Positions 31,255 to 39,972 of a DNA stretch of 64,000 nt are shown here, in pieces. The stretch is from Actinomadura kijaniata NBRC 14229 (GTDB lineage: Bacteria; Actinomycetota; Actinomycetes; Streptosporangiales; Streptosporangiaceae): the NCBI RefSeq assembly GCF_001552175.1, contig NZ_BCQR01000013.1, positions 1-64,000 of the forward strand. The letters run 5' to 3'. Below the pieces are notes generated by a model, which saw nothing but the letters and a program-made list of their open reading frames with translations, searched no databases and was not told where the DNA came from. How positions within the stretch are numbered: the first letter of the stretch is position 1; the number at the start of each line of letters is the position of its first letter. A program made the position numbers and the translations under genes.

Positions 31255-32046
31255 GTGGATCTGCAACTGGCAGGCAAGACCGCGGTCGTCACCGGCGGCA
31301 GCAAGGGCATCGGCCTGGCCCTCGTCCGCACCCTGCTCGCCGAGGGGATGCGCGTGGTCACCGGCTCGCGCACCATCACGGCGGAGCTGAAGGAGACCGA
31401 CGCCGTCCCCGTGACCGTCGACCTCGCCACGGCCGACGGACCGGCCCGGCTCATCGACAGGGCCGTCGACGAGCTCGGCGGCATCGACCTGCTCGTCAAC
31501 AACGTGGGGGTCGGCGACACCGACGACTTCGCGAAGGGCGTCCTCCTCAACCTGCTCGAACTGCCCGACGACGCCTGGGAGCACACCTTCGACCTGCACT
31601 TCTACAGCGCGCTGCGAGCCAGCCGGGCCGCACTTCCCAGCCTGATCGAACGGAAGGGCACGATCATCAATGTCTCGTCGGTCGGGGCGCGCAACCTCAC
31701 CGCCGGGCCCGCCGACTACAACGTCTCCAAGGCCGCGCTCAACGCCCTCACCAAGGTGATCGCCGAGCAGTTCGGAGACCGGGGGGTGCGGGCCGTCACC
31801 GTGTCGCCGGGACCGGTGGACACCGGCGTGTGGACCGACCCCGACGGCTTCGTCGGCCGTCTGGCGAAGGAGCAGGGCGTCCCCCACGAGGCGTTCGTGG
31901 AGCAGGCGATGGGCGGGTTCGGCGTGACCACCGGCCGCCTCAGCACGTCGCAGGAGGTGGCGCGCCTCATCGCGTTCCTCGCCTCACCGAGCAACATCAC
32001 CGGCAACGAGTACCTCATCGACGGGGGCATGACCAAGCACGTGTGA
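31255..32046 (+). CDS. Short-chain dehydrogenase/reductase (SDR)
   Basis: A 263-residue classical SDR. It has the cofactor motif TGGSKGIGLAL (14-24), the LLVNNVGVG motif, catalytic Ser in INVSSVG, and Tyr/Lys in DYNVSKAALNAL. The end is GNEYLIDGGMTKHV. GTG at 31255 follows AAGGAG by eight bases and is preferred over the earlier ATG at 31234. NAD(P)-dependent oxidation or reduction of an alcohol/ketone is expected; the substrate is unknown. Confidence 0.92.
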   Translation: MDLQLAGKTAVVTGGSKGIGLALVRTLLAEGMRVVTGSRTITAELKETDAVPVTVDLATADGPARLIDRAVDELGGIDLLVNNVGVGDTDDFAKGVLLNLLELPDDAWEHTFDLHFYSALRASRAALPSLIERKGTIINVSSVGARNLTAGPADYNVSKAALNALTKVIAEQFGDRGVRAVTVSPGPVDTGVWTDPDGFVGRLAKEQGVPHEAFVEQAMGGFGVTTGRLSTSQEVARLIAFLASPSNITGNEYLIDGGMTKHV

Positions 32047-32169
32047 CCCCCGCGGGCCACCCTGGACAGCTCCACCTGACGCCCACCGCCGTCCGGCCCG
32101 GGACGCGTTCCCCGAGGCCGGACGGCGACGGCGCTGTCATCGAGCGAACCGGCGTTCCGGCCGAGGCTC

Positions 32170-32496
32170 GTGACCCGCATCGCCCAAGCGCTTCTCGGCA
32201 TCGCCGTCCTCCCCGCCATAGGCGTGTCAGGGGCGGTCCTGGAACCTCTGCCAGAGGGTTCCACCCTTGGCATGGCCGTCGCCGTCGTCGTCACGCTGGC
32301 GATGCCGGCTTTCGGGGTGGTGCTGGCGGTCCGCGGGTTCCTGATGGGCGTCATCTGCCGGCCCGGCGAGCTCATCGTTGGCGGCCGGGAACTTCGACTT
32401 GCCAGCGGTGGTGAACTCGGTCATCGTGTGCGCCCGCCAGCATGGGTGCAGCTCCTCCAAGGCCCGGGGGCCGGGCGGATACTTCCCTGGGAATGA
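32170..32496 (+). CDS. Hypothetical membrane protein, possibly truncated PH-domain protein
   Basis: A 108-residue frame with two hydrophobic helices (ALLGIAVLPAIGVSGAVL and GMAVAVVVTLAMPAFGVVLAV). They are followed by GVICRPGELIVGGRELR, which resembles the start of a bacterial PH-like domain. The expected remainder of the domain is missing, so the gene may be frameshifted or decaying. The start is uncertain. Confidence 0.4.
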   Translation: MTRIAQALLGIAVLPAIGVSGAVLEPLPEGSTLGMAVAVVVTLAMPAFGVVLAVRGFLMGVICRPGELIVGGRELRLASGGELGHRVRPPAWVQLLQGPGAGRILPWE

Positions 32497-32573
32497 GCCG
32501 CACCCATGCCAGAGTCGGTGCGGGGCTCACACGACGTACAGCCCGGGTCTGGCGCGGTGAGCGTCATGAGAGC

Positions 32574-33491
32574 TCAGCCGCGTTCTTCCTTCGCGATCGC
32601 CTCGCGGACGGCCGGGACGATCTCGTCGGCCCAGCGGCCGAGCGAGACGAGGTCGGGTGTTCCGCCACTGGCCGAGAAGAGCGTGAAGCCCGACGCGCCG
32701 TGTTCCAGGACGGCGCCGGTCAGTTCCTCGGTCCACTGGCCGACGGAACCGCCGACCCAGCGGCCGTCGCGGTCACGCGTGGCGGGCAGCGGCCGGTCGG
32801 TGACGCGCCCGGGGAAATTGAAGATCGTGCGGATCTCACGCGGATCGCGGCCCACGGCCGCCGCCGCCTCGTCGATGACCGGGCGCGACGCCCGGTACCG
32901 CTCGCTGAGCCAGTCCGCCGCGTGGCCGGGGATCCAGCCGTCGGCCACCCGGCCGGTGGCGGCCAGGGACTTTCGGCCGACCGATCCGGTCCACACCGGG
33001 GGCGCGGCCACCGGAGACGGCTCGATCTCGTTCACCTGGTGGTGGCGGCCCTGGTAGGTGACCGGCGGGCCACCGCCCGAGAGCATCTTGACCAGGACGA
33101 TCGCCTCCTCGAAGGCGTCCACGGCATCGCCGGGCGACAGCCGCGGCACTCCCATGTCGGAGATCCGGTCCCACAGCCCGCCCGCGCCCATGCCGAGCAC
33201 GACGCGGCCGCCCGACAGCGCCGACAGCGATGCCACCGTCCGCGCCAGCATGGGGGCCGGCCGGGTCGGCAGGTTGGTGACGTTGGCGAAGCCCGAGATG
33301 TGCTGGGTGCGCCCCAGGATGAAGCCGATCGTGGCGTAGGCGTCCAGGCGGCCACCGATGTAGGGGTGGTCGGAGAGCGAGAAGTGGTCGAGCTCGGCGC
33401 GGTCGGCCAGCCGCGCCATGCGCAGCAGCTCCTCCGCGTCGTCGATGCCGGGGTGCGTGCCGAAGCCGAAGGCGACTTCCGGTGCGGTCAA
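32574..33491 (-). CDS. LLM class flavin-dependent (F420/FMN) oxidoreductase
   Basis: A 305-residue luciferase-like TIM-barrel enzyme using F420 or FMN. Visible are VAFGFGTHPGIDDAEELLRMARLADRAELD in parts, SLSDHPY, GRVVLGMGAGGLWDRISDMG, and VWTGSVGRKSLAATGRVADGWIPG. The TTG at 33491 was chosen because AAAGG lies seven bases upstream; a GTG at 33524 has no site. It lies 52 bases downstream of the aldo/keto reductase, probably in one operon. Confidence 0.85.
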   Translation of the reverse strand: MTAPEVAFGFGTHPGIDDAEELLRMARLADRAELDHFSLSDHPYIGGRLDAYATIGFILGRTQHISGFANVTNLPTRPAPMLARTVASLSALSGGRVVLGMGAGGLWDRISDMGVPRLSPGDAVDAFEEAIVLVKMLSGGGPPVTYQGRHHQVNEIEPSPVAAPPVWTGSVGRKSLAATGRVADGWIPGHAADWLSERYRASRPVIDEAAAAVGRDPREIRTIFNFPGRVTDRPLPATRDRDGRWVGGSVGQWTEELTGAVLEHGASGFTLFSASGGTPDLVSLGRWADEIVPAVREAIAKEERG

Positions 33492-33543
33492 GGTTCTGCC
33501 TTTCGTTCGAGGGGGTCGTTCCACCGGCCGGGCCGGGATGTGA

Positions 33544-34536
33544 TCACCAGGCGTACGCCTCGGGCGCGGGCTTGGCCCCGTTGGGAGCGGGCGGAGGGAA
33601 GAGCTCGTCCAGCTTGGCGAGCGTCCCGTCGTCGAGCGTGATCTGCAGCGCGCGCAGCGAGCCGTCGAGCTGCTCGGCCGTCCGCGGTCCGATGATCGGC
33701 CCGGTCACGCCGTCCTGCGCGAGCAGCCACGCCAGCCCGACGTGGGCCGGGTCCTCGCCGAGGTCGGCGCACAGCTTCTCGTACGCCTCGATGGTCTCCC
33801 GGTGCCGGGCGAGCGTGGCGGCCGAGCGCCCCGAGTCACCCCGGGAGGCGCCGCCCTCCCTCTGCTTGCGGAGAACGCCGCCGAGCACTCCGCCGTGCAG
33901 CGGCGACCACGGGATGACGCCCAGCCCGTAGTGCCTCGCCGCGGGCAGCACCTCCAACTCGACCCAGCGGGTCATCAGGTTGTAGATCGACTGCTCGCTG
34001 ACCAGGCCGAGGAAGTGCCGGGACCGGGCGGCCTCCTGCGCCTGCGCGATATGCCAACCGGCGAAGTTCGAGGAGCCGAAGTAGAGCACCTTGCCCTGCT
34101 GGCGCAGGACGCTGAACGCCTCCCAGATCTCCTCCCACGGCGTGTCCCGGTCGACGTGGTGCATCTGGTACAGATCGATGTGGTCGGTCCGCAGGCGCTT
34201 GAGGGACGCCTCGCACGCGCGCCGGATGTTCAGCGCCGACAGGAACCTCTCGTTGGGCCAGTCGCCCGTCGGGAGGTAGAGCTTGGTGGCCAGGACGGTC
34301 TTCTCGCGCCGTCCGCCGCCGGTGGCGAACCACCGGCCGATGATCTCTTCGGTGACGCCGTCGCCCGGCTCCATGCCGTACACGTTGGCGGTGTCGAAGA
34401 AGTTGATGCCGTGCCCGTGCGCACGGTCCATGATCGTGTGGCTGTCCTTCTCGGCCGTCTGGGGCCCGAAGTTCATGGTGCCGAGCACGAGCCGGGACAC
34501 GGAAAGGCCACTGCGGCCAAGGCGGGTGTACTCCAC
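33544..34536 (-). CDS. Aldo/keto reductase
   Basis: A 330-residue NADPH-dependent reductase of the AKR superfamily. Catalytic Asp and Tyr are in NFFDTANVYG, Lys in VLATKLYLP, and His in LYQMHHVDRDTPWEE. A VIPWSPLHGGVLGG segment and PIIGPRTAEQLDGSL are NADP-binding features. The GTG at 34536 follows AAAGG, better placed than TTG at 34545. It is the first gene of a two-gene operon with the LLM oxidoreductase, divergent from TetR at 34811. Confidence 0.92.
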   Translation of the reverse strand: MEYTRLGRSGLSVSRLVLGTMNFGPQTAEKDSHTIMDRAHGHGINFFDTANVYGMEPGDGVTEEIIGRWFATGGGRREKTVLATKLYLPTGDWPNERFLSALNIRRACEASLKRLRTDHIDLYQMHHVDRDTPWEEIWEAFSVLRQQGKVLYFGSSNFAGWHIAQAQEAARSRHFLGLVSEQSIYNLMTRWVELEVLPAARHYGLGVIPWSPLHGGVLGGVLRKQREGGASRGDSGRSAATLARHRETIEAYEKLCADLGEDPAHVGLAWLLAQDGVTGPIIGPRTAEQLDGSLRALQITLDDGTLAKLDELFPPPAPNGAKPAPEAYAW

Positions 34537-34717
34537 GTGTTGCAACCTTTCAGGGGGTGGGGTCGAGCTGCTCGACGAGGTGGCCGGTGAACGGATCCGC
34601 AGCCGGGACAGCGGAGGGACCCTCGTGGCCTGCGCCGATGGCCGCCACCGCGTGGCTCATGGATCTCCGCTCCCGGACACGGGGGTCGAGTTCGTGGCGC
34701 GCCGCCACATTGGCGAT

Positions 34718-34794
34718 ACGGAACGCTCCGTGCCGCCTGAAGTATGCGCGCATCGTTCGCGCGCAGTCAAGACGGAACGATCCGTGCCGCCTGA
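34718..34794. promoter_or_regulatory. Tandem TetR operators (two 23-base repeats)
   Basis: ACGGAACGCTCCGTGCCGCC (34718 onward, to 34740) and its near-copy at 34772-34794 differ by one base. They share the dyad ACGGA-N4-TCCGT and the TGCCGCCTGA tail, 54 bases apart, about five helical turns. They lie between the divergent aldo/keto reductase and tetR genes, so the TetR probably represses both directions. Confidence 0.75.
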
Positions 34795-34810
34795 CGGTTA
34801 TCCTGAGGCC

Positions 34811-35419
34811 ATGTCACCCCGACGACCGGAACGCCGCAGCGAAGAGTCAGCCAGGGCCATCGTGCAGGCCGCTTTGGACCTCTGCCGTGAGGTCGGCTAC
34901 CGCAAGCTCAGCATCGAGGGCATCGCCGCCCGCGCCGGAGTCGGCAAGAACACGATCTACCGGTGGTGGCCCTCCAAGTCCGCCGTCCTGCTGGACGGGC
35001 TGGTGTCCGCCGTGACGGACGTCGCCTTCCCCCACACCGAGGACGTGGCCGCCGATCTCAAAACGCAGATGGTGACCGTCGCCGGCAGTATCGCCAGCCC
35101 CGACATCGGCCCCCACTACGCCGCGCTGATCGGCGAGGCCCAGCAGGACCCCGAACTCGCCCGCGCCCTGTGGGACCGTCTCATCAGCCATCTGGTGGCC
35201 GCCGCCATCCAGCGCATCCAGCTCGCGCAACGCCAGGGCCAGATCCGCCCGGACCTGGCTCCCGACCTCGTCGTCGAACTGCTTTACGGCCCCATCTACT
35301 ACCGCTATCTCATCCGCCAGCGTCTCCCCGACAAGGAGCACATCAACGCGATCGTGGACACCGCTCTCACCGGTTTGACCCCACCGCCGACCTCCTCCCA
35401 GGCGCCCCCTCCCGCATAA
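34811..35419 (+). CDS. TetR family transcriptional regulator
   Basis: A 202-residue regulator. The HTH is at about 12-58 (AIVQAALDLCREVGYRKLSI then GVGKNTIYRWWPSKSAVLLD). A TetR_C_16-like region follows with PHYAALIGEAQQDPELARAL and LLYGPIYYRYLIRQ. It is divergent from the AKR-LLM operon with two operators between. Ligand is unknown. Confidence 0.92.
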   Translation: MSPRRPERRSEESARAIVQAALDLCREVGYRKLSIEGIAARAGVGKNTIYRWWPSKSAVLLDGLVSAVTDVAFPHTEDVAADLKTQMVTVAGSIASPDIGPHYAALIGEAQQDPELARALWDRLISHLVAAAIQRIQLAQRQGQIRPDLAPDLVVELLYGPIYYRYLIRQRLPDKEHINAIVDTALTGLTPPPTSSQAPPPA

Positions 35420-35583
35420 GGAGTCCTCGCACGCGGCGGGTCGGCGGAGGCAGATGAGAGCGGCGGCGTCGCCGATGCCGGAACGCCGGGCGCCCCAGGT
35501 GCTACGACCAGCCCACCATCAGCCGTGGCCACGCACATCGAGTGGTCATTCCGGTAGTTCGGCAGAGCCGGAGGCGGAACCGC

Positions 35584-35604
35584 CCGGGCCCCGGCAAGGC
35601 CCGG
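35584..35604. terminator. Candidate bidirectional hairpin between tetR and lysR
   Basis: CCGGGCC (35584-35590) pairs with GGCCCGG (35598-35604) around a seven-base loop in the 216-base gap between the convergent genes. No U-tract. Confidence 0.35.
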
Positions 35605-35635
35605 TGATCGCGCGGTCGGCGTTCCGCGTCGGCCG

Positions 35636-36553
35636 TCACCGTCTGTGGTGGTCGGTGGGTGGCGGTGTCCGCTCCGTGGTGAGTTGCACGGTGATGGCGG
35701 TGAGGCGTTCGGCCAGCGCGCCGGGGTCGGATCTTGTCATCGCGGTGAGTTCGATGGTCGCCGTCACGTGACGGAGCGGTCTGAAGCGGACGGCGGGGCG
35801 TGGCGCGGACGCCGCGGCGGGCACGACGGTGACGCCGAGCCCGCACTCGACCATGGCGATCTGTGAGGTCACCGACCGCGCCCAGTGGGCCGGGGCGGGG
35901 CTGAAGCCGGCCGCCCGGCACAGGGTCGCCATGGCGTCGTGGTAGTCGGGCGAGATGTGGCGGTGCAGCCATACCCACGGGGAGCCCGCGAGGTCGGCCA
36001 GGTCCAGTGGGCCGGTGGCCTCGGCGGCGGGGTGGCGCGGGGGCAGGGCCGCGACGAACCGGTCGGCGAAGAGCGAGGTCGCGGTGGTGCCGCGTACGGG
36101 GGCGGTCTGACGCACGATGGCCCAGTCGAGCGAGTGGTCGAGCAGTCCTCGCGCGGCCTCGTGGGTGTCGATCTCCTGGGTGCGGATCTCGACGTCCGGC
36201 AGGGCCGCGTGGAAGCGTTCCAGCACGAGCGGCAGGGGCCAGGAGAAGGCCGAGGCGACGGCGCCCAGGCTCAGCCGTCCACCGCGCCCGGTGGCGGCTT
36301 GCCGGGCGGCGGCCTCGGCCTCCTCGGCCTGCCGGATCAGGGCGCGGCAGTGGCTCAGGAACACGGCTCCGGCGTGGCTGAGGGCGACCGACCGCTGGGT
36401 GCGGTGCAGCAGTTCACAGCCGAGCTGGTGTTCCAGTTGTTTGATCGCCTGGGACAGCGGTGGCTGGGACATCTGCAGCCGCCGCGCCGCGCGTCCGAAG
36501 TGGAGTTCCTCGGCGACCGCGACGAAGTACCGGGCCTGCCGGATCTCGACCAT
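35636..36553 (-). CDS. LysR family transcriptional regulator
   Basis: A 305-residue LTTR. The N-terminal HTH is RQARYFVAVAEELHFGRAAR then LQMSQPPLSQAIKQLEHQLG. The effector-binding domain is periplasmic-binding-protein-like (RLSLGAVASAFSWPLPLVLE..). It is divergent from the RraA/aminotransferase operon with a 65-base gap, the classical LysR-target layout, so it is the likely activator of that operon. Confidence 0.93.
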   Translation of the reverse strand: MVEIRQARYFVAVAEELHFGRAARRLQMSQPPLSQAIKQLEHQLGCELLHRTQRSVALSHAGAVFLSHCRALIRQAEEAEAAARQAATGRGGRLSLGAVASAFSWPLPLVLERFHAALPDVEIRTQEIDTHEAARGLLDHSLDWAIVRQTAPVRGTTATSLFADRFVAALPPRHPAAEATGPLDLADLAGSPWVWLHRHISPDYHDAMATLCRAAGFSPAPAHWARSVTSQIAMVECGLGVTVVPAAASAPRPAVRFRPLRHVTATIELTAMTRSDPGALAERLTAITVQLTTERTPPPTDHHRR

Positions 36554-36618
36554 GATTCGCTCAGCCTCTTACCGGGAGAGGTGATCAGACCTTCCGAATA
36601 TATCTGGAGGCTGCTGAA

Positions 36619-37293
36619 GTGGAACGCATGAGCGACTCCTCTCTCCTGGACCGCTTCGCGGCGCTCGACGCCGCTGCGGTCAGCGACGCCCTCGACCGGC
36701 TCGGGCTTCCCTGCGGCGTCGGCGGCATCGGTCCGGTGTGGGGTCCCGCGGCGGTGGTGGGGTTCGCCGTCACCGTGGGGCTCGAACCGCGCGCCGAAGG
36801 ACCCGCCGGAGCCCACATCGTCACCACGGCCGTCGAGAGGTGCGATGACCAGAGCGTGATCGTCGTCGACAACCAGGGCCGCACCGACGTGTCGTGCTGG
36901 GGCGGCATCCTGAGCCTGGGCGCGTCCCTTCGCGGTGTTCGCGGCGTCGTCGCCGACGGCGTGTGCCGCGACGTGGCGGAGGCCCGTGAGCTGGGTTTCC
37001 CGGTGTTCGCGCGGGGTTCGGTCCCGGCCACGGCGCGGGGCAGGCTGCGGCAGCGCTCCACCGGCGAGCCGGTCGGCGTCGCCGGGCTCACGGTCGAGCA
37101 GGGCGACGTCGTCGTCGCCGACGAGAGCGGCCTGGCCGTCGTCCCGCGCGAGCGGGCCGAGGAGGTGGCGCGGATCGCCACCGCGATCGTCGCCCGGGAA
37201 CGCGCCATCGCCGACGAGGTGCGCGCGGGCGCGCCGCTCTCCCGGGCCATGCACGACGCCCGCCTCGCCGAGGACGGGGAGCCGGGCCGATGA
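36619..37293 (+). CDS. RraA family protein 1 (HMG/CHA-aldolase-like)
   Basis: A 224-residue RraA-fold protein. The family site GG..(about 20)..RD is present: Gly95-Gly96 and Arg117-Asp118 in VADGVCRDVAE. These are metal/pyruvate-enolate residues in 4-hydroxy-4-methyl-2-oxoglutarate aldolases. The GTG at 36619 follows GGAGG by eight bases; the ATG at 36628 is an alternative. It is the first of three consecutive paralogues. Aldolase, decarboxylase or lyase activity on a 2-oxo acid is inferred. Confidence 0.85.
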   Translation: MERMSDSSLLDRFAALDAAAVSDALDRLGLPCGVGGIGPVWGPAAVVGFAVTVGLEPRAEGPAGAHIVTTAVERCDDQSVIVVDNQGRTDVSCWGGILSLGASLRGVRGVVADGVCRDVAEARELGFPVFARGSVPATARGRLRQRSTGEPVGVAGLTVEQGDVVVADESGLAVVPRERAEEVARIATAIVARERAIADEVRAGAPLSRAMHDARLAEDGEPGR

Positions 37294-37955
37294 GCGACCC
37301 CACCGCCGCCCCGCACCTCGCCGCCGACCTGTCCACCGCGTCGGTCTCCGACGCCCTCGACTCGCTCGGGCTCCCCGGGTCCCTCCACGGCATCGGCGCG
37401 CTGCGCCAGGGCCAGCGGACGGCCGGACCGGTCTTCACCGTCACCTACGAACCGGTCGACGAGGCCGGCGGCACGGTGGGCGACTTCCTGGACGACGTCC
37501 CCGCCGGCGCGGTGGTCCTGATCGACAACGCTGGCCGCACCGACTGCACGGTGTGGGGCGGCATCATGAGCCGGACCGCCCACGAACGCGGCATCGCGGG
37601 CACCGTCATCCACGGCGCCTGCCGGGATGTCGCCGTCGCGACCGCCGCCGGTCACCCGATCTGGTCGGTCTCCCGGTTCATGCGCACCGGCAAGGACCGC
37701 GTGCGGGTGGCCGCGGTCCAGACGGCCGTCACCATCGACGGCGTCCTCGTCCACCCCGGCGACGTCCTCGTGGCCGACGACGACGGCGCCGTGGTCGTCC
37801 CGGCCGGGCGCTGGGACGAGGTGGCGGACATCGCCCGGCGCATCGACCGCGTCGAGGAGGCCATCGTCGAGGCCGTCCGCGGCGGCGCCACCCTCGCCCA
37901 GGCGCGTGCACGGCACGGCTACCACTCGCTGCAGACCCGTAAGGACCCCTCGTGA
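37290..37955 (+). CDS. RraA family protein 2
   Basis: A 221-residue paralogue overlapping its neighbours by four bases on both sides. It has TVWGGIMSRTAHERGIAGTV and Arg112-Asp113 (HGACRDVA), so the catalytic arrangement is kept. It ends with GDVLVADDDGAVVVPAGRWDEV, typical of the family. It may form a hetero-oligomer with RraA 1 and RraA 3, or act on a different substrate. Confidence 0.85.
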   Translation: MSDPTAAPHLAADLSTASVSDALDSLGLPGSLHGIGALRQGQRTAGPVFTVTYEPVDEAGGTVGDFLDDVPAGAVVLIDNAGRTDCTVWGGIMSRTAHERGIAGTVIHGACRDVAVATAAGHPIWSVSRFMRTGKDRVRVAAVQTAVTIDGVLVHPGDVLVADDDGAVVVPAGRWDEVADIARRIDRVEEAIVEAVRGGATLAQARARHGYHSLQTRKDPS

Positions 37956-38566
37956 GCACGAACGACCTCGCCCGCGGCCACTCCAGCGCCACCCTGTCCG
38001 AGGCGTCCGGGCTTCCCGTGGCGCTCTCCCCGCGGATCCGGCCGCTGTGGCCCGGCGCCCGGCTGTGCGGCCCGGCGTTCACCGTGCAGGGCGCCGGCGG
38101 GGACAACCTCGCCCTGCACCACGCCGTCCTGGAGGCGCCGCCCGGCTCGGTCCTGGTCGCCGACGTCGGCGGCGCCCGCTTCGGCCACTGGGGCGAGATC
38201 CTCACGGTGGCCGCCCAGCAGCGCGAGATCGCGGGCCTGCTCATCGACGGCGGCGTCCGGGACGCGGCGGAGATCCGGGCGCTGGGCTTCCCGGTCTTCT
38301 CGCGCAACAACGCGATCTTCGGGACCCGCAAGGACTTCCGCGGCGTCCTCGGGCGTCCCGTCACCGTCGGCGGTGTCATCGTCCACGCCGGTGACCTCGT
38401 CGTCGGGGACCTCGACGGGGTCGTGGCCCTTCCCGCGTCCGAGACCCGGCCGATCCTCGACCGCGCCGACGCTCGCGTGGCACACGAGAGGGAGCTGATG
38501 GAGCGGCTGCGGGAAGGCCGCAGCACCCTGGAGCTGTACGGCGGCTTCGAAGCCGCCGGGCGGTGA
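37952..38566 (+). CDS. RraA family protein 3 (more divergent)
   Basis: A 204-residue paralogue, shorter at the N terminus. The conserved centre is FGHWGEILTVAAQQREIAG with Gly81/Glu82 and Arg103-Asp104 (IDGGVRDAAE), close to canonical HMG/CHA aldolases, where Glu sits in the first position. GTG overlaps the upstream stop and the stop overlaps the aminotransferase start. Confidence 0.85.
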   Translation: MSTNDLARGHSSATLSEASGLPVALSPRIRPLWPGARLCGPAFTVQGAGGDNLALHHAVLEAPPGSVLVADVGGARFGHWGEILTVAAQQREIAGLLIDGGVRDAAEIRALGFPVFSRNNAIFGTRKDFRGVLGRPVTVGGVIVHAGDLVVGDLDGVVALPASETRPILDRADARVAHERELMERLREGRSTLELYGGFEAAGR

Positions 38567-39753
38567 CGACGATGACCGACAACCCGATCCTCGCCGTGGC
38601 CGACAAGGCGCGAGCGCTGCGGGCCCAGGGCGTGGACGTCATCACCCTGGCCGCCGGAGAGCCCCAGGCGGCCACCAGCGCCGTGGTCGTTCAGGCCGCC
38701 GTCGACGCCGCCCGCGACCCCGCCACCCACCACTACGCGACAGCCCAGGGCGACCCCGCGCTGCGCGGGCTCGTCGCCACCGCCGTCGCCGGTGACACCC
38801 GGCTCTCCTGGACCGCCGACGACGTCCAGATCGCCCTCGGCGCCAAGCACGCCCTCTTCCTGGCCATCCAGGCCCTGGTCGGCGCGGGCGAGGAGGTCCT
38901 GGTCGCCGCGCCCGGCTGGCCCGGCCACGCCGAGGCCGTCACCGCCGCCGGCGGCGTCGCCGTCCCGGTCGCCACCGACCGGACGTTCCGGCTCTCCGCC
39001 GAGGCCCTTGAGACCCGCCGATCCCCGCGCACGCGGGCGGTGATCCTCTCCAGCCCCGGCAACCCCACCGGCGCCGTCCACCCCGAGGCCCGGCTGCGGC
39101 AGATCGCCGACTGGGCGCGGCGGCACGGCGTCTGGGTCATCAGCGACGACATCTACCGGGCGTTCGACTACACCGGGACCTACCGGTCCATCCTGCGGGT
39201 GGCCCCCTCACTGCGCGACCGCGCCGTCGTGGTGGGCGGCGTGTCCAAGGAACACGCCATGACCGGCTGGCGCGTCGGCTGGCTCGCCGCGCCGCCGCAG
39301 ATCATCGCCTCGGCGCGGCTGCACGTGTCCCGCACCATCACCCACGTTCCGACGGTCAACCAGCGCGCCGCCCTGGCCGCCCTGGGCGACACCGCCACCC
39401 CCGTCCGGGCCGCATCCGCCTACCGTCGCCGACGCGCGCTGCTGGTGCGGGCGCTGAACGGGATCGACGGCATCGACTGCCCGCTGCCCGACGGCGGCAT
39501 GTTCGCTTTCCCCGACGTCGGCGCGCTGCTCCGCGACCGCGGCTGGACCAGCGGCGCCGACCTCGCCGCGTGGCTCCTGGACACCGCCCGCCTGGCGGTC
39601 GTGCCCGGCGAGGCGTTCCACGCCCCCGGCCGCGTCCGCGTGTGCTTCGCCGTCGACGACACCACGCTGATCGCCGCGATCGAGCGGCTGCGGGCCGCCC
39701 TGGCCCCCACGCGGCACGGGAAGGCCGCGCACCGCCCGGAGCAGACCCGATGA
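38563..39753 (+). CDS. Class I/II PLP-dependent aminotransferase
   Basis: A 396-residue fold-type I aminotransferase of the aspartate-aminotransferase subgroup Ib. Markers are THHYATAQGDPALRG near the N terminus, SSPGNPTGAVHPEA, WVISDDIYRAF, and the Schiff-base Lys in GGVSKEHAMTGWRVGW. Arg in GRVRVCFAVD near the C terminus would bind the substrate carboxylate. It closes the LysR-linked operon. With three RraA proteins the operon suggests transamination of an amino acid to a 2-oxo acid and its aldol cleavage or decarboxylation; this is inference. Confidence 0.9.
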   Translation: MTTMTDNPILAVADKARALRAQGVDVITLAAGEPQAATSAVVVQAAVDAARDPATHHYATAQGDPALRGLVATAVAGDTRLSWTADDVQIALGAKHALFLAIQALVGAGEEVLVAAPGWPGHAEAVTAAGGVAVPVATDRTFRLSAEALETRRSPRTRAVILSSPGNPTGAVHPEARLRQIADWARRHGVWVISDDIYRAFDYTGTYRSILRVAPSLRDRAVVVGGVSKEHAMTGWRVGWLAAPPQIIASARLHVSRTITHVPTVNQRAALAALGDTATPVRAASAYRRRRALLVRALNGIDGIDCPLPDGGMFAFPDVGALLRDRGWTSGADLAAWLLDTARLAVVPGEAFHAPGRVRVCFAVDDTTLIAAIERLRAALAPTRHGKAAHRPEQTR

Positions 39754-39893
39754 GCCCCGTCAGGAAGCTCGAAGCCTTCACGCTCGCCCTCGCCGAGATC
39801 GAGCACTGCGCCCACTTCCCGATGCACTCCCACCCGCCGCGGATGTGGGCCCGCATCACCGACCTCGTCTCACGCGCCGACTTCCGCACGTGA
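39750..39893 (+). CDS. Very small coupled ORF (47 aa), possibly truncated
   Basis: ATG at 39750 overlaps the aminotransferase stop (ATGA), and the frame reads MSPVRKLEAFTLALAEIEHC then HFPMHSHPPRMWARITDLVS. Codon bias and coupling suggest real translation. The length may reflect a truncation of a longer gene. No function is evident; several His and one Cys could bind a metal. Confidence 0.4.
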   Translation: MSPVRKLEAFTLALAEIEHCAHFPMHSHPPRMWARITDLVSRADFRT

Positions 39894-39972
39894 AAAGGCA
39901 CTCACCCGGGTGTGGCTCGTTCGCGGTGCGCTGTCCGTCCGGTTCGGCGAAGCGCTGCCGACCGGTCATGTC

